Source: a virus
Strand: one strand, 5' to 3'
Virus record (IMG/VR): IMGVR_UViG_3300047548_000472
Location: 1-28,311 of that record
Length of the DNA stretch: 28,311 nt
A program made the translations under genes and the position numbers. Within the stretch, counting starts at the first letter, position 1, and the number at the start of each line of letters is the position of its first letter. Below the pieces are notes generated by a model. That model did no database searches. It had not been told where the DNA came from and saw only the letters and a program-made list of their open reading frames with translations. Positions 12,178 to 18,845 of the stretch are shown in pieces.

Positions 12178-12338
12178 CTGACAACCGCTGCCCTTACCCA
12201 GCCGATTACTGCACTCACCGCATTGACTATCAGCGCGAAGTGGCGCAGGAGAACTACTGGCAAGGCGTGATCAACGGTGCAGTAGTTGGAGCAATCATCG
12301 CCGTCATGGCGTGGGCCGTCGCTGGAAGGTGGTTGTGA
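12174..12338 (+). CDS. cassette protein 4, single-pass membrane protein
   Basis: A 54-residue frame with start in an ATGA overlap and GAGGAG seven bases upstream. The N-terminal half is hydrophilic with two Cys (NRCPYPADYCTHRIDYQREV). Residues about 31-51 form a Gly/Ala/Ile/Val membrane helix (GVINGAVVGAIIAVMAWAVAG), followed by RWL. It ends in a TGATG overlap. It is one of the shortest genes of the cassette. Function unknown. Confidence 0.55.
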   Translation: MTDNRCPYPADYCTHRIDYQREVAQENYWQGVINGAVVGAIIAVMAWAVAGRWL

Positions 12339-12634
12339 TGCCCAGCGTTCCCGAATGGTGGCCGTCATACGAGTCGGCGGAGATGAACGCAGCATGGTGG
12401 CACGGATACAACTTCGCGTGTCGCTCAGAAGGCATCATCGGTGCGATTGAGTTGGGTGCTATCGGTGAGGCGAATCGGCAGGCGTACTTGAACGGTCAGC
12501 GGGAAATGCTCGCCAAGTGCATCGAGGCAGTAGGAGAAGGCCGCATCACGACGGAAAGCGCCTGGTCACGCGGTTACGAAACCGCTTATGAGGAAGTTCA
12601 TGCCGCCCTTCGTGCCATGGAGGAGAAGCCATGA
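12338..12634 (+). CDS. cassette protein 5, MLAKCIEA ... ALRAMEEKP family
   Basis: From ATG 12338 the 98-residue product is helical with several Trp (PEWWPSYESAEMNAAWWHGYNF). It then contains REMLAKCIEAVGEGR and ends HAALRAMEEKP. The MLAKCIEA box and ALRA-x-x-EKP ending recur in the next genes of the cassette, the second encoded by the shared 13-mer boundary. The two halves look like exchangeable modules. Function unknown. Confidence 0.6.
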   Translation: MPSVPEWWPSYESAEMNAAWWHGYNFACRSEGIIGAIELGAIGEANRQAYLNGQREMLAKCIEAVGEGRITTESAWSRGYETAYEEVHAALRAMEEKP

Positions 12635-12804
12635 AGCGTGATGACCTTTTCGCAGGCTACGAGCAGGGCCAGCGGGACATGCTCGCCAAGTGCATTGAGG
12701 CCCTAGAGCAGATGCTCGACGTAGACCCATGCGACTGCGACCGATGCCGCACCTACACCATGGCGCAAGCAATCCTGCGTGCCTTGCAGGAAGGCGAGAA
12801 GTGA
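12631..12804 (+). CDS. cassette protein 6, minimal MLAKCIEA protein with CDCxxC
   Basis: This 57-residue gene starts in the exact 13-mer boundary. It reads FAGYEQGQRDMLAKCIEALEQ, then DPCDCDRCR, then AQAILRALQEGEK. It is the shortest complete form of the cassette layout: MLAKCIEA helix, Cys loop (C-x-C-x-x-C), ALRALQE helix. The 17 bases coding the MLAKCI segment are identical to those in the previous gene, so the pair reflects recent duplication or recombination. Confidence 0.6.
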   Translation: MKRDDLFAGYEQGQRDMLAKCIEALEQMLDVDPCDCDRCRTYTMAQAILRALQEGEK

Positions 12805-12995
12805 TGTGGTTTAGAAAGCAACACACAGTAACCCCAGTTCCACCCATTCGATTTAATCGACCAAAGCCGACAACGATTCAGGAATATCTATCGTTACCCG
12901 TTTCTGAACGTAACGGAGCAATCCTTACATCGGAATTATTCACAGACGTTTGTGAAGCAGTAGCGGCTCTGCGTGCCCTACAGGAGAAGCCATGA
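12804..12995 (+). CDS. cassette protein 7
   Basis: ATG 12804 overlaps the previous TGA. The 63-residue product starts MWFRKQHTVTPVPPIRFNRPKPTTIQEYLSLP, a Pro-rich basic segment unlike the other members, but ends VCEAVAALRALQEKP, as they do. The N-terminal part is more AT-rich in codon use than its neighbours. It appears to be a foreign N-terminus joined to the common C-terminal helix. Function unknown. Confidence 0.5.
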   Translation: MWFRKQHTVTPVPPIRFNRPKPTTIQEYLSLPVSERNGAILTSELFTDVCEAVAALRALQEKP

Positions 12996-13261
12996 GCGAT
13001 TCCGTATCAAATACATACGTTCCCGCACATGACCCGTTGTGTAATCAGTGGTACGGGTGGCACGGGATTCCCGCCCAGCAAGACCCTGACGATTGCAGCA
13101 TCTGTGAACTAATCGACACCGTTACCGAGCAGACCATTCAGGGCTGTATCAAAGCGGTGGACATCTGCACCGTCGACAAGGGCTACGTCTACAGCGACAC
13201 AGAGACTGGCATCAAGTGGGCGATTGCGGCCCTGCGTGCCCTGCTTGAGGAGAAGCCATGA
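12992..13261 (+). CDS. cassette protein 8, HDPLC / CxxC with ALRAL ending
   Basis: The 89-residue product combines the HDPLC box near its start (PAHDPLCNQW), a Cys-x2-Cys pair (DDCSICELIDTV), a degenerate KCIEAV-like helix (QGCIKAVD) and the ALRALLEEKP ending. It thus contains all three cassette modules in one chain and may represent the full-length form. It begins and ends in exact copies of the 13-mer boundary. The Cys residues suggest zinc binding. Confidence 0.6.
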   Translation: MSDSVSNTYVPAHDPLCNQWYGWHGIPAQQDPDDCSICELIDTVTEQTIQGCIKAVDICTVDKGYVYSDTETGIKWAIAALRALLEEKP

Positions 13262-13464
13262 GTCGTTGTGATGATTGGGCTGACGGCTGGAACGAAGTCT
13301 ATGCAGAGGGCGAAGCCGACATGCTCGCAAAATGCTTAAAAGTATTAGATGAACTTTCGTGTAATTGTACTTTCAATGTTGCTTTTTGGGGTCATGCGGA
13401 TGAATGTTTTAAGCGCATTGTTTATGTTGCATTAAATGCAAATGAGGAGAAGTCACATGAGTGA
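13258..13464 (+). CDS. cassette protein 9, MLAKCLKV variant
   Basis: The 68-residue product reads WADGWNEVYAEGEADMLAKCLKVLDEL, then a Cys loop (SCNC), a second helix (DECFKRIVYVALNANEEKS). The first third resembles the C-rich cassette style, while from about 13335 the DNA becomes AT-rich. The chain keeps the layout, but the ending has drifted from ALRALEEKP to ALNANEEKS. The stop overlaps the next gene by eight bases. This looks like a mosaic of two sources. Confidence 0.55.
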   Translation: MSRCDDWADGWNEVYAEGEADMLAKCLKVLDELSCNCTFNVAFWGHADECFKRIVYVALNANEEKSHE

Positions 13465-13612
13465 TTTAAACGAGTGTTGCGTTAATACGATTAATGAATG
13501 TCTGAGATTGATTGATGTTATAACGGGTGTGCCAACGCGGATACCGTTGTATCAAGCCGAACCAAAAATTCAAGATATTATTTCGGCTTTGCGTTATGTA
13601 CGGGATCAGTAG
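13457..13612 (+). CDS. cassette protein 10, small helical protein
   Basis: ATG 13457 follows GGAGAAG. The 51-residue product reads NECCVNTINECLRLIDVITG and ends IISALRYVRDQ, a divergent echo of the KCIEA ... ALRAL layout with AT-rich codons. Its TAG shares a base with the GTG of the RusA gene (TAGTG), so it closes the cassette. Function unknown. Confidence 0.5.
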   Translation: MSDLNECCVNTINECLRLIDVITGVPTRIPLYQAEPKIQDIISALRYVRDQ

Positions 13613-13962
13613 TGGAGTGTTTCGTTGCCGGTGATCCCGTCCCGCAAGGATCAATGATGTGCATTAACGGGAGGGTTATTCATAATCGTTCCCGACAGTT
13701 GAAGCAATGGCGTACCACTATCGCACATGCTTTCCCGACCAATCCTATAACGGATCCAATTAGCCTGACTTTACGCTTTCAAATCGCCCGTAAGAGAACA
13801 GTGACCCGACCCCTACCGACAGTAGCCCCGGACCTAGATAAACTGTCACGGGCCGTTTTAGACGCTTTAACGGGCATCCTGTACCGGGACGACTCGCAAG
13901 TGATTGAACTACGCGCGTCAAAAACGTACGACACTCCCGGTGTGTGGATATGCGTGAACTAA
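13612..13962 (+). CDS. rusA: RusA-like Holliday junction resolvase
   Basis: GTG start at 13612. The 116-residue protein opens FVAGDPVPQGSM, the first RusA strand and turn. It carries VAPDLDKLSRAVLDALTGILYRDDSQV (about 72-97), which supplies the acidic residues Asp74, Asp76 and Asp93/94 expected for metal-dependent junction cleavage. Length is normal for RusA (about 120). RusA enzymes resolve branched DNA made by recombination or replication before packaging, which fits the Rad52-like annealase encoded 5 kb away. The + strand becomes A/C-rich from here to about 15.5 kb. Confidence 0.85.
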   Translation: MECFVAGDPVPQGSMMCINGRVIHNRSRQLKQWRTTIAHAFPTNPITDPISLTLRFQIARKRTVTRPLPTVAPDLDKLSRAVLDALTGILYRDDSQVIELRASKTYDTPGVWICVN

Positions 13963-14270
13963 TCCACCAACGATGTAACGGATACTGTGAAAAGTGCGGC
14001 AAACCATTACCAGAATCATGGGCGTTACATCACCGCAAGTTACGCAGCCGTGGCGGCAAAGACGACATCACCAACCTGTTAGCGTTATGTCACCCGTGTC
14101 ACAATCTAGGAACGGACTCCGTACACGCTAATCCACATACCGCGACACAACGGGGATTCATGGTCGCATCGTGGGCAAATCCCGCCGACATTCCTGTAAT
14201 ATTACCGTCAGGCATACCCGTGTTGTTAACCGATGACGGCGGGTACATCTATCGAACGGACGGACAATGA
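13950..14270 (+). CDS. HNH endonuclease
   Basis: From ATG 13950 the 106-residue protein has a zinc-dependent HNH motif: Cys13-x2-Cys16 (CEKCGKPL), WALHHRKLRSRGGKDDITNLLALCHPCHN with His27-His28, Asn42, and Cys47-x2-Cys50-His51. A GTG two codons upstream is also possible. Small phage HNH enzymes close to terminase genes often act with the packaging machinery, but others are free-standing homing or early nucleases. Here it sits five genes before the large terminase. It overlaps RusA by 13 bases and SSB by four (ATGA). Confidence 0.85.
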   Translation: MRELIHQRCNGYCEKCGKPLPESWALHHRKLRSRGGKDDITNLLALCHPCHNLGTDSVHANPHTATQRGFMVASWANPADIPVILPSGIPVLLTDDGGYIYRTDGQ

Positions 14271-14632
14271 ACAAAGCAACAATCATTATCGACGGTCATC
14301 TAGGACGTGACCCCGAACTACGGTACACACCTAAAGGCGACCCCGTAACATCACTCGCAGTCGTAGTAACGGAACGTAAGAAAGTTAATGACCAATGGCA
14401 AGATGGTGACAAAACATGGTTCAAAGTCAGCGTGTGGGGTAAAGATGCCGAACCTGTAGCCGAACACGCAAGGAAAGGGGACCGTGTTGTTGTTGTTGGA
14501 ACAATCAAACTATCCACATACGAGAAAAACGGTGTAACAAAAACCGTCGCGGATGTTCGCGCAGACTCATGCGCCATATGCCCAAAACCATTACCGTCAA
14601 TTAGTCAAGAAAAGGAATCAGCACCGTGGTAG
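14267..14632 (+). CDS. ssb: single-stranded DNA-binding protein
   Basis: The 121-residue protein has the SSB OB-fold sequence: ATIIIDGHLGRDPELRYTPKGDPVTSLAVVVTER (about 4-37), TWFKVSVWGKDAEPVAEHARKGDRVVVVGTIKLSTYEKNGVTK (about 50-92), then a short C-terminal tail. The usual acidic DDxPF-type tip is missing; the chain ends SQEKESAPW. This may limit interaction with host SSB partners or leave that to the annealing protein's acidic tail. Starts in an ATGA overlap with the HNH gene. Confidence 0.92.
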   Translation: MNKATIIIDGHLGRDPELRYTPKGDPVTSLAVVVTERKKVNDQWQDGDKTWFKVSVWGKDAEPVAEHARKGDRVVVVGTIKLSTYEKNGVTKTVADVRADSCAICPKPLPSISQEKESAPW

Positions 14633-14928
14633 ATAACTGGCCCTGGACCACCAACGAAACCACCACCGAAACCGTTAACGAGAACGTTACCGAAAACGTG
14701 GTAGACGCAATACCTGACAAGCCACGACCACACGACCGGATGCGCGAACTAGACGCAAACCCCGAATACGTCAACAGCAAACAAGCAGCCGACATGATCG
14801 GAATAACACAAAACAACCTACGTCAGTTAGTGTTTAAAAAGAAACTAGCCGTAGCCGAAAAAGTAGGACGAAACACCTACTACCGCACAACCGACATTAA
14901 CGAAACCATTACCCAACGAAAAAAGTAA
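14626..14928 (+). CDS. HTH DNA-binding protein with acidic N-terminal tail
   Basis: GTG start at 14626 with AAAGGA eight bases before. Residues 1-45 are low-complexity (Thr, Glu, Asn, Val: ETTTETVNENVTENVV). Residues about 46-96 form an HTH_17-like domain (EYVNSKQAADMIGITQNNLRQLVFKKKLAVAEKVGRNTYYRTTDINE). The gene lies directly before the terminase genes and just ahead of a promoter-like -10 sequence, so it could regulate late transcription. A link to packaging initiation is an alternative. It resembles the HTH protein at 8345-8548 only in fold class. Confidence 0.65.
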   Translation: MVDNWPWTTNETTTETVNENVTENVVDAIPDKPRPHDRMRELDANPEYVNSKQAADMIGITQNNLRQLVFKKKLAVAEKVGRNTYYRTTDINETITQRKK

Positions 14929-14940
14929 TAGAATCAAAAC
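14929..14940 (+). promoter_or_regulatory. candidate -10 element for a leaderless late transcript
   Basis: TAGAAT at 14929-14934 is followed by six bases and then the ATG of the small terminase gene, which has no Shine-Dalgarno sequence. This puts the expected transcription start at the ATG itself. No good -35 hexamer is seen at the right distance, so an activator or an alternative sigma may be needed. Confidence 0.35.
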
Positions 14941-15411
14941 ATGTCACTACCTGATCCCGACGTAGCCGAACGCGAAACACAAGCACTCGCACTACGAAGA
15001 GCCGGACTAACATTCGACCTCATAGCGCAAAAAATCGGATACGCAGACCCATCCGGCGCACGCGCCGCATATCAACGCGCACTACAACGCATCGTCTACT
15101 CAGACGTAGAAGAAATACGCAACGAAGAAAAAGACAGACTAGACATAGCACAAGCAGCCATATGGGATCAGGTACTACACGGCGAACCACCCGCAATACA
15201 CGCATTAATCAAAATCATGGAACGTCGCGCAAAACTATTAGGCCTAGATATGCCGGTGAAAATTCAACAAGAAATCACCGTATGGAATGGGGACGCCGAC
15301 CTTGACCGCGAAATCCAAGACCTTATCGCCAGAGTTAGCGGCAATGGTGATAGCGCGGAAGAAATGGCAGATCGACCAAGCCAGACCGGAACAGTTACCA
15401 CCAGCGGGTAA
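14941..15411 (+). CDS. terS: terminase small subunit
   Basis: The 156-residue protein begins with a DNA-binding-like helical region (QALALRRAGLTFDLIAQKIGYADPSGARAAYQRALQRI, about 13-51). A coiled-coil helix with DRLDIAQAAIW follows, then AIHALIKIMERRAKLLGLDMP (about 84-104). This is the standard layout of actinophage small terminases, which recognise the packaging site and load the large subunit. The last 42 residues are encoded over the start of the large-subunit gene. The + strand is A/C-rich throughout, unlike the following genes. Confidence 0.75.
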   Translation: MSLPDPDVAERETQALALRRAGLTFDLIAQKIGYADPSGARAAYQRALQRIVYSDVEEIRNEEKDRLDIAQAAIWDQVLHGEPPAIHALIKIMERRAKLLGLDMPVKIQQEITVWNGDADLDREIQDLIARVSGNGDSAEEMADRPSQTGTVTTSG

Positions 15412-16648
15412 CTGGTCAACATGGCTCTATCTTGCAGGACGCGGCGCAGGTAAAACACGCACAGCAGCAGAATGGCTAGCATACGAGGCGATCACTTGCC
15501 GTAAATCCCGGTGGGCGATAGTCGCACCAACCTTCACAGACGCTAGGGATACTTGCGTTGAAGGTGAGTCCGGCATCTTGAACGTGCTTAACAGATACGG
15601 CGCTGTCCAGTCCTATAACCGTTCCAATGGTCAAATACGTTTGCGTAACGGTTCGATCATTCAACAATTCTCCGGAGAGGAACCTGACCGGCTGCGAGGG
15701 CCGCAACATCACGGGGCGTGGGTAGACGAATGGGCCGCGTTCCGGTACATGAAGGAAGCATGGGATCAGTTACAGTTCGGTTTACGGTTAGGGCAGCATC
15801 CGCAAACACTCGTCACGTCCACACCTAAACCCCGCAAACCACTACAGGACTTGTTAACACGGGACGACGGGACAGTCGTGGTAACACGCGGGTCAACGTT
15901 CGATAATGCCGCGAACCTTGCACCTAGCGCACTACTAGAGTTAAAGGCACGCTATGAGGGGACACGTCTAGGCCGGCAGGAACTATACGGTGAACTATTA
16001 ACCGACGTGGAAGGGGCGTTGTGGACTCTCGCGTTGATCGAAACACATCGTGTCCCCACTCTCCCCGGTAACATTATTCGCCGTGTGGTTGCGGTTGATC
16101 CTGCCGCGACAAACAATCCCGACAGTGACGAGACAGGTATTATCGTCGCGTCCCGTGACGCCGATGGGCACGGCTATGTCGAAGCGGATTGTTCCGTTAA
16201 AGGCACACCTATTGAGTGGGCGAAAACTGTTATCGCCGCGTATGACGAATACGAATGTGACGCGGTGGTGGTGGAAACGAATCAGGGCGGCGACATGGTG
16301 GCATCTACGTTACGCACGATCCGGCCACATTTACCGATCCGTGAAGTTCACGCATCGAAAGGTAAACGCACTAGAGCGGAACCTATTAGCGCAATGTATG
16401 AGCAGGGCCGGATACATCATGTGGGGGTTTTAGAAAGACTCGAAAATCAGTTAACATCGTGGACACCGGATGATCCGAAATCACCCGACCGTCTAGACGC
16501 ATTAGTGCATGGTTTGACTGATCTTATGACGAGTGGGGGAGCGCAAGCATATTTGCGGTCTTTGGCGGTAGTGTGTGCTTGCGGCTATCCGAATACGAAA
16601 GACGCGGGTGCGTGCGTGCAATGTGGGCAACTGTTGAAGGCAGGTTAA
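15287..16648 (+). CDS. terL: terminase large subunit
   Basis: The 453-residue protein has the ATPase Walker A GRGAGKT at 51-57, Walker B GAWVDE at 143-148, and a coupling region VTSTPKP at 176-182. The RNase H-like nuclease domain has Asp271 (VAVDPAAT), Glu330 (VVVETNQGGD) and Asp401/Asp404 (DRLDAL). It translocates DNA into the prohead and cuts at the end. The C-terminus has a Cys430-x-Cys432 ... Cys443-x2-Cys446 zinc-ribbon-like ending that is not part of the core. The start overlaps terS by 125 bases; a shorter start at ATG 15344 would keep Walker A and is an alternative. Confidence 0.95.
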   Translation: MGTPTLTAKSKTLSPELAAMVIARKKWQIDQARPEQLPPAGNWSTWLYLAGRGAGKTRTAAEWLAYEAITCRKSRWAIVAPTFTDARDTCVEGESGILNVLNRYGAVQSYNRSNGQIRLRNGSIIQQFSGEEPDRLRGPQHHGAWVDEWAAFRYMKEAWDQLQFGLRLGQHPQTLVTSTPKPRKPLQDLLTRDDGTVVVTRGSTFDNAANLAPSALLELKARYEGTRLGRQELYGELLTDVEGALWTLALIETHRVPTLPGNIIRRVVAVDPAATNNPDSDETGIIVASRDADGHGYVEADCSVKGTPIEWAKTVIAAYDEYECDAVVVETNQGGDMVASTLRTIRPHLPIREVHASKGKRTRAEPISAMYEQGRIHHVGVLERLENQLTSWTPDDPKSPDRLDALVHGLTDLMTSGGAQAYLRSLAVVCACGYPNTKDAGACVQCGQLLKAG

Positions 16649-16649
16649 T

Positions 16650-18845
16650 ATGGGTGTGCGGGATAGAATCGCTAAGGCTTTAAATCTTCCTGCCGGTGCG
16701 ACGACTCAGACAGAGGCACAGATAGCGGCGCAGGTTCCCCCATCGGGTGCACTGGCTACACCTATGGAGCGGCGTGGTGAGGATGCGTATGTGCCGTTCG
16801 CTCCGGGCCGGCCACTTATCCCCGCTCTGATTAATCCACCGCGTGAAGATGGTAGGACAGCACCTCGGCGTTACGAGTTTCCGGTTGCGTGGAACCTTCA
16901 AATCACGGAGCAGCGCGTTGTCCCGTTCCGTTTGTTGCGTGACGTAGCGGATGGAAGTGATCTTGTTCGTAAGTGTATTGAGGCGGTGAAGTCTGCTGTT
17001 GCCGGTATGGAATGGGAGATTGTCCCGCAGCAGGAAGCAGTGCAAAGGATTCTTTCGGAACAGCCGGATATTGGTTCGGCGTCGGCGGCACGACTGGCCC
17101 GGGAACAGTTAGCACCGGAAATTTCACGGGTTAAAGATTTCTGGAAAATGCCCGACCGTATTAACGGGATGTCGTTTCCTGAGTGGGTCGCTATGGCCGT
17201 AGAAGAAATGCTCGTTATTGATGCGTTAACGATTTACCCGAATAAGACTTTGGACGAAGAGAATCTGCATAGCCTGGAGATTCTTGACGGTGCAACAATC
17301 AAGCCTCTGTTGGATGATCGTGGTTCGCGTCCGATCCCGCCGCATCCGGCGTTTCAACAAATCTTGTGGGGTTTCCCCCGTGGAGAGTTCACTGCCAGTG
17401 CGGATGCTGACGGCGAATTCACGGTGGATGATCTTATTTACGCGCCACGCACACGACGACCGTTCACACCTTACGGCTATTCGGCGGTGGAACGTTCACT
17501 GCCGATGGTGGATTTGTACATGAAACGGTTGCAATGGTTGCGTACGGAGTTCACGGACGGTGTGACCCCGGACATGATGATTAAAACGGATGCGACGTTT
17601 GGTGAGAATGCGGAATTGTTGCGTGCCTATGAGCGTGTGTTTAATGATGAGTTGAGTGGTAAGAGTGAGTCACGTCGTCGCGCTAGGTTACTTCCTGCCG
17701 GCATGGACCCGATCATTACTCCCGGTTTGGATGTGAAGTATAAGCCGGACTTTGACGAGTATCTTGTGAAGCAGGTGTGTACTCATTTCGGTGTGTTGCC
17801 GACTCAGATTGGTTTCGCACCTAAGGGCGGTTTGGGTGGTTCGGGTGTTCAAGAGGGCGAACGAGAATCCGCTGATATAACGGGTTTGCGTCCGGTGATT
17901 ATGTGGTTGACCGATTTACTTAATCAGTTGTCGTATCGTTTCTTGAACATGCCCCGTGATCTGTCATTTGTGTTATCGACGGATAGTGATGAAGATACGT
18001 TGACGGAGGCGCAGCGGCGTGCGGCTGAGTTGTCGTCGGGTCAGATCACGTTGAATGAGTCGCGTGCGGAAACGGGCCGTGCTTTGTTTACGTTTGCTGA
18101 GGCGGATATGCCGTTGGTGGCGTCGAATCTTGTTCCGCTTGCTGACGTGCAGGAAATGTTGCAGGCGCAGGGCACTGTTATTAGTGAACCGGAATCGGAG
18201 GATGAGCAGGGGTTAGATGATATGACTCAGGCGGTTGATCCTGTCCGGTTGGAGTTGGATGCGTTCCGTAAGTGGGCGAAGGGTTCCCGTTCGCGTGGTT
18301 TCGTGTTTGAGTTTGTGGACGCGGAACGCGGAAAGTCTCTTAACGCTCTGGCGAAGCATGATCCTGTCGCGGCACGCGATCTCGCGTTACTGTTGAAAAA
18401 GAATTATAAGGCGGATGAGGATGGGTTTACTCCACCTAAGGGTGTGCAGGAAGCGGCGCAGCGTGCGTTGGAGTGGATTGGTGAGGGGTACGCGGGTTCG
18501 GGGTTTACGGATGTGGGTCGTAAGCGTGCGGCTGATCTCGCGCGGGGCGCTACTGTGTCGCGTGAAACTGTGGGCCGTATGGCTGCCTATTTTGGTAGGC
18601 ATGATGGTGATAGAAATGCGGAGGGGTTTAACGCGGGTGAGAAAGGTTTCCCGTCGCCGGGGCGTGTCGCGTGGGATGCGTGGGGCGGTGATGCGGGTAA
18701 GTCATGGGTTGACGGTATTTTGAGTCGTGAGAAGGGCGCGTATGTTGAAGGAAATAGCCCCACGGGATTGGCCGGGGGCGGCAAGGGACGCGCGTCTTAT
18801 GACGATTTACACGGGGCGTCTAGCGGATTCTCTTGGAGCCGTTAA
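16650..18845 (+). CDS. portal protein with C-terminal extra domain
   Basis: Residues about 80-500 are the portal: KCIEAVKSAVAGMEWEIVP, PEWVAMAVEEMLVIDALTIYP, YGYSAVERSLPMVDLYMKRL, then KQVCTHFGVLPTQIGFAPKGGLGGSGVQEGERESADI and LLNQLSYRFLN. This twelve-subunit ring joins capsid and tail. At 731 residues it is longer than usual (about 450-550). Residues about 530-690 add a separate domain with DGFTPPKGVQEAAQRALEW, GSGFTDVGRKRAADLARGATVSRETVGRMAAYFGRH and GFPSPGRVAWDAWGGDAGKSW. This is a domain of unknown role that recurs in phage head and protease proteins. The last 35 residues overlap the next gene. Confidence 0.9.
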   Translation: MGVRDRIAKALNLPAGATTQTEAQIAAQVPPSGALATPMERRGEDAYVPFAPGRPLIPALINPPREDGRTAPRRYEFPVAWNLQITEQRVVPFRLLRDVADGSDLVRKCIEAVKSAVAGMEWEIVPQQEAVQRILSEQPDIGSASAARLAREQLAPEISRVKDFWKMPDRINGMSFPEWVAMAVEEMLVIDALTIYPNKTLDEENLHSLEILDGATIKPLLDDRGSRPIPPHPAFQQILWGFPRGEFTASADADGEFTVDDLIYAPRTRRPFTPYGYSAVERSLPMVDLYMKRLQWLRTEFTDGVTPDMMIKTDATFGENAELLRAYERVFNDELSGKSESRRRARLLPAGMDPIITPGLDVKYKPDFDEYLVKQVCTHFGVLPTQIGFAPKGGLGGSGVQEGERESADITGLRPVIMWLTDLLNQLSYRFLNMPRDLSFVLSTDSDEDTLTEAQRRAAELSSGQITLNESRAETGRALFTFAEADMPLVASNLVPLADVQEMLQAQGTVISEPESEDEQGLDDMTQAVDPVRLELDAFRKWAKGSRSRGFVFEFVDAERGKSLNALAKHDPVAARDLALLLKKNYKADEDGFTPPKGVQEAAQRALEWIGEGYAGSGFTDVGRKRAADLARGATVSRETVGRMAAYFGRHDGDRNAEGFNAGEKGFPSPGRVAWDAWGGDAGKSWVDGILSREKGAYVEGNSPTGLAGGGKGRASYDDLHGASSGFSWSR

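Larger units (their letters stand above)
11705..13261 (+). repeat. repeated gene-boundary sequence GGAGAAGCCATGA and linked coding repeats
   Basis: The 13-mer GGAGAAGCCATGA, combining Shine-Dalgarno, stop-coupled start and the codons for the shared Glu-Lys-Pro ending, is exact at 11705, 12622, 12983 and 13249. Related forms lie at 12794-12806 and 13446-13460. Upstream of most copies is a variant of CGTGCCCT. The 17-mer ATGCTCGCCAAGTGCAT is exact at 12506 and 12679 and degenerate at 13321. These repeats could drive gain, loss and swapping of cassette genes by recombination. Confidence 0.75.
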
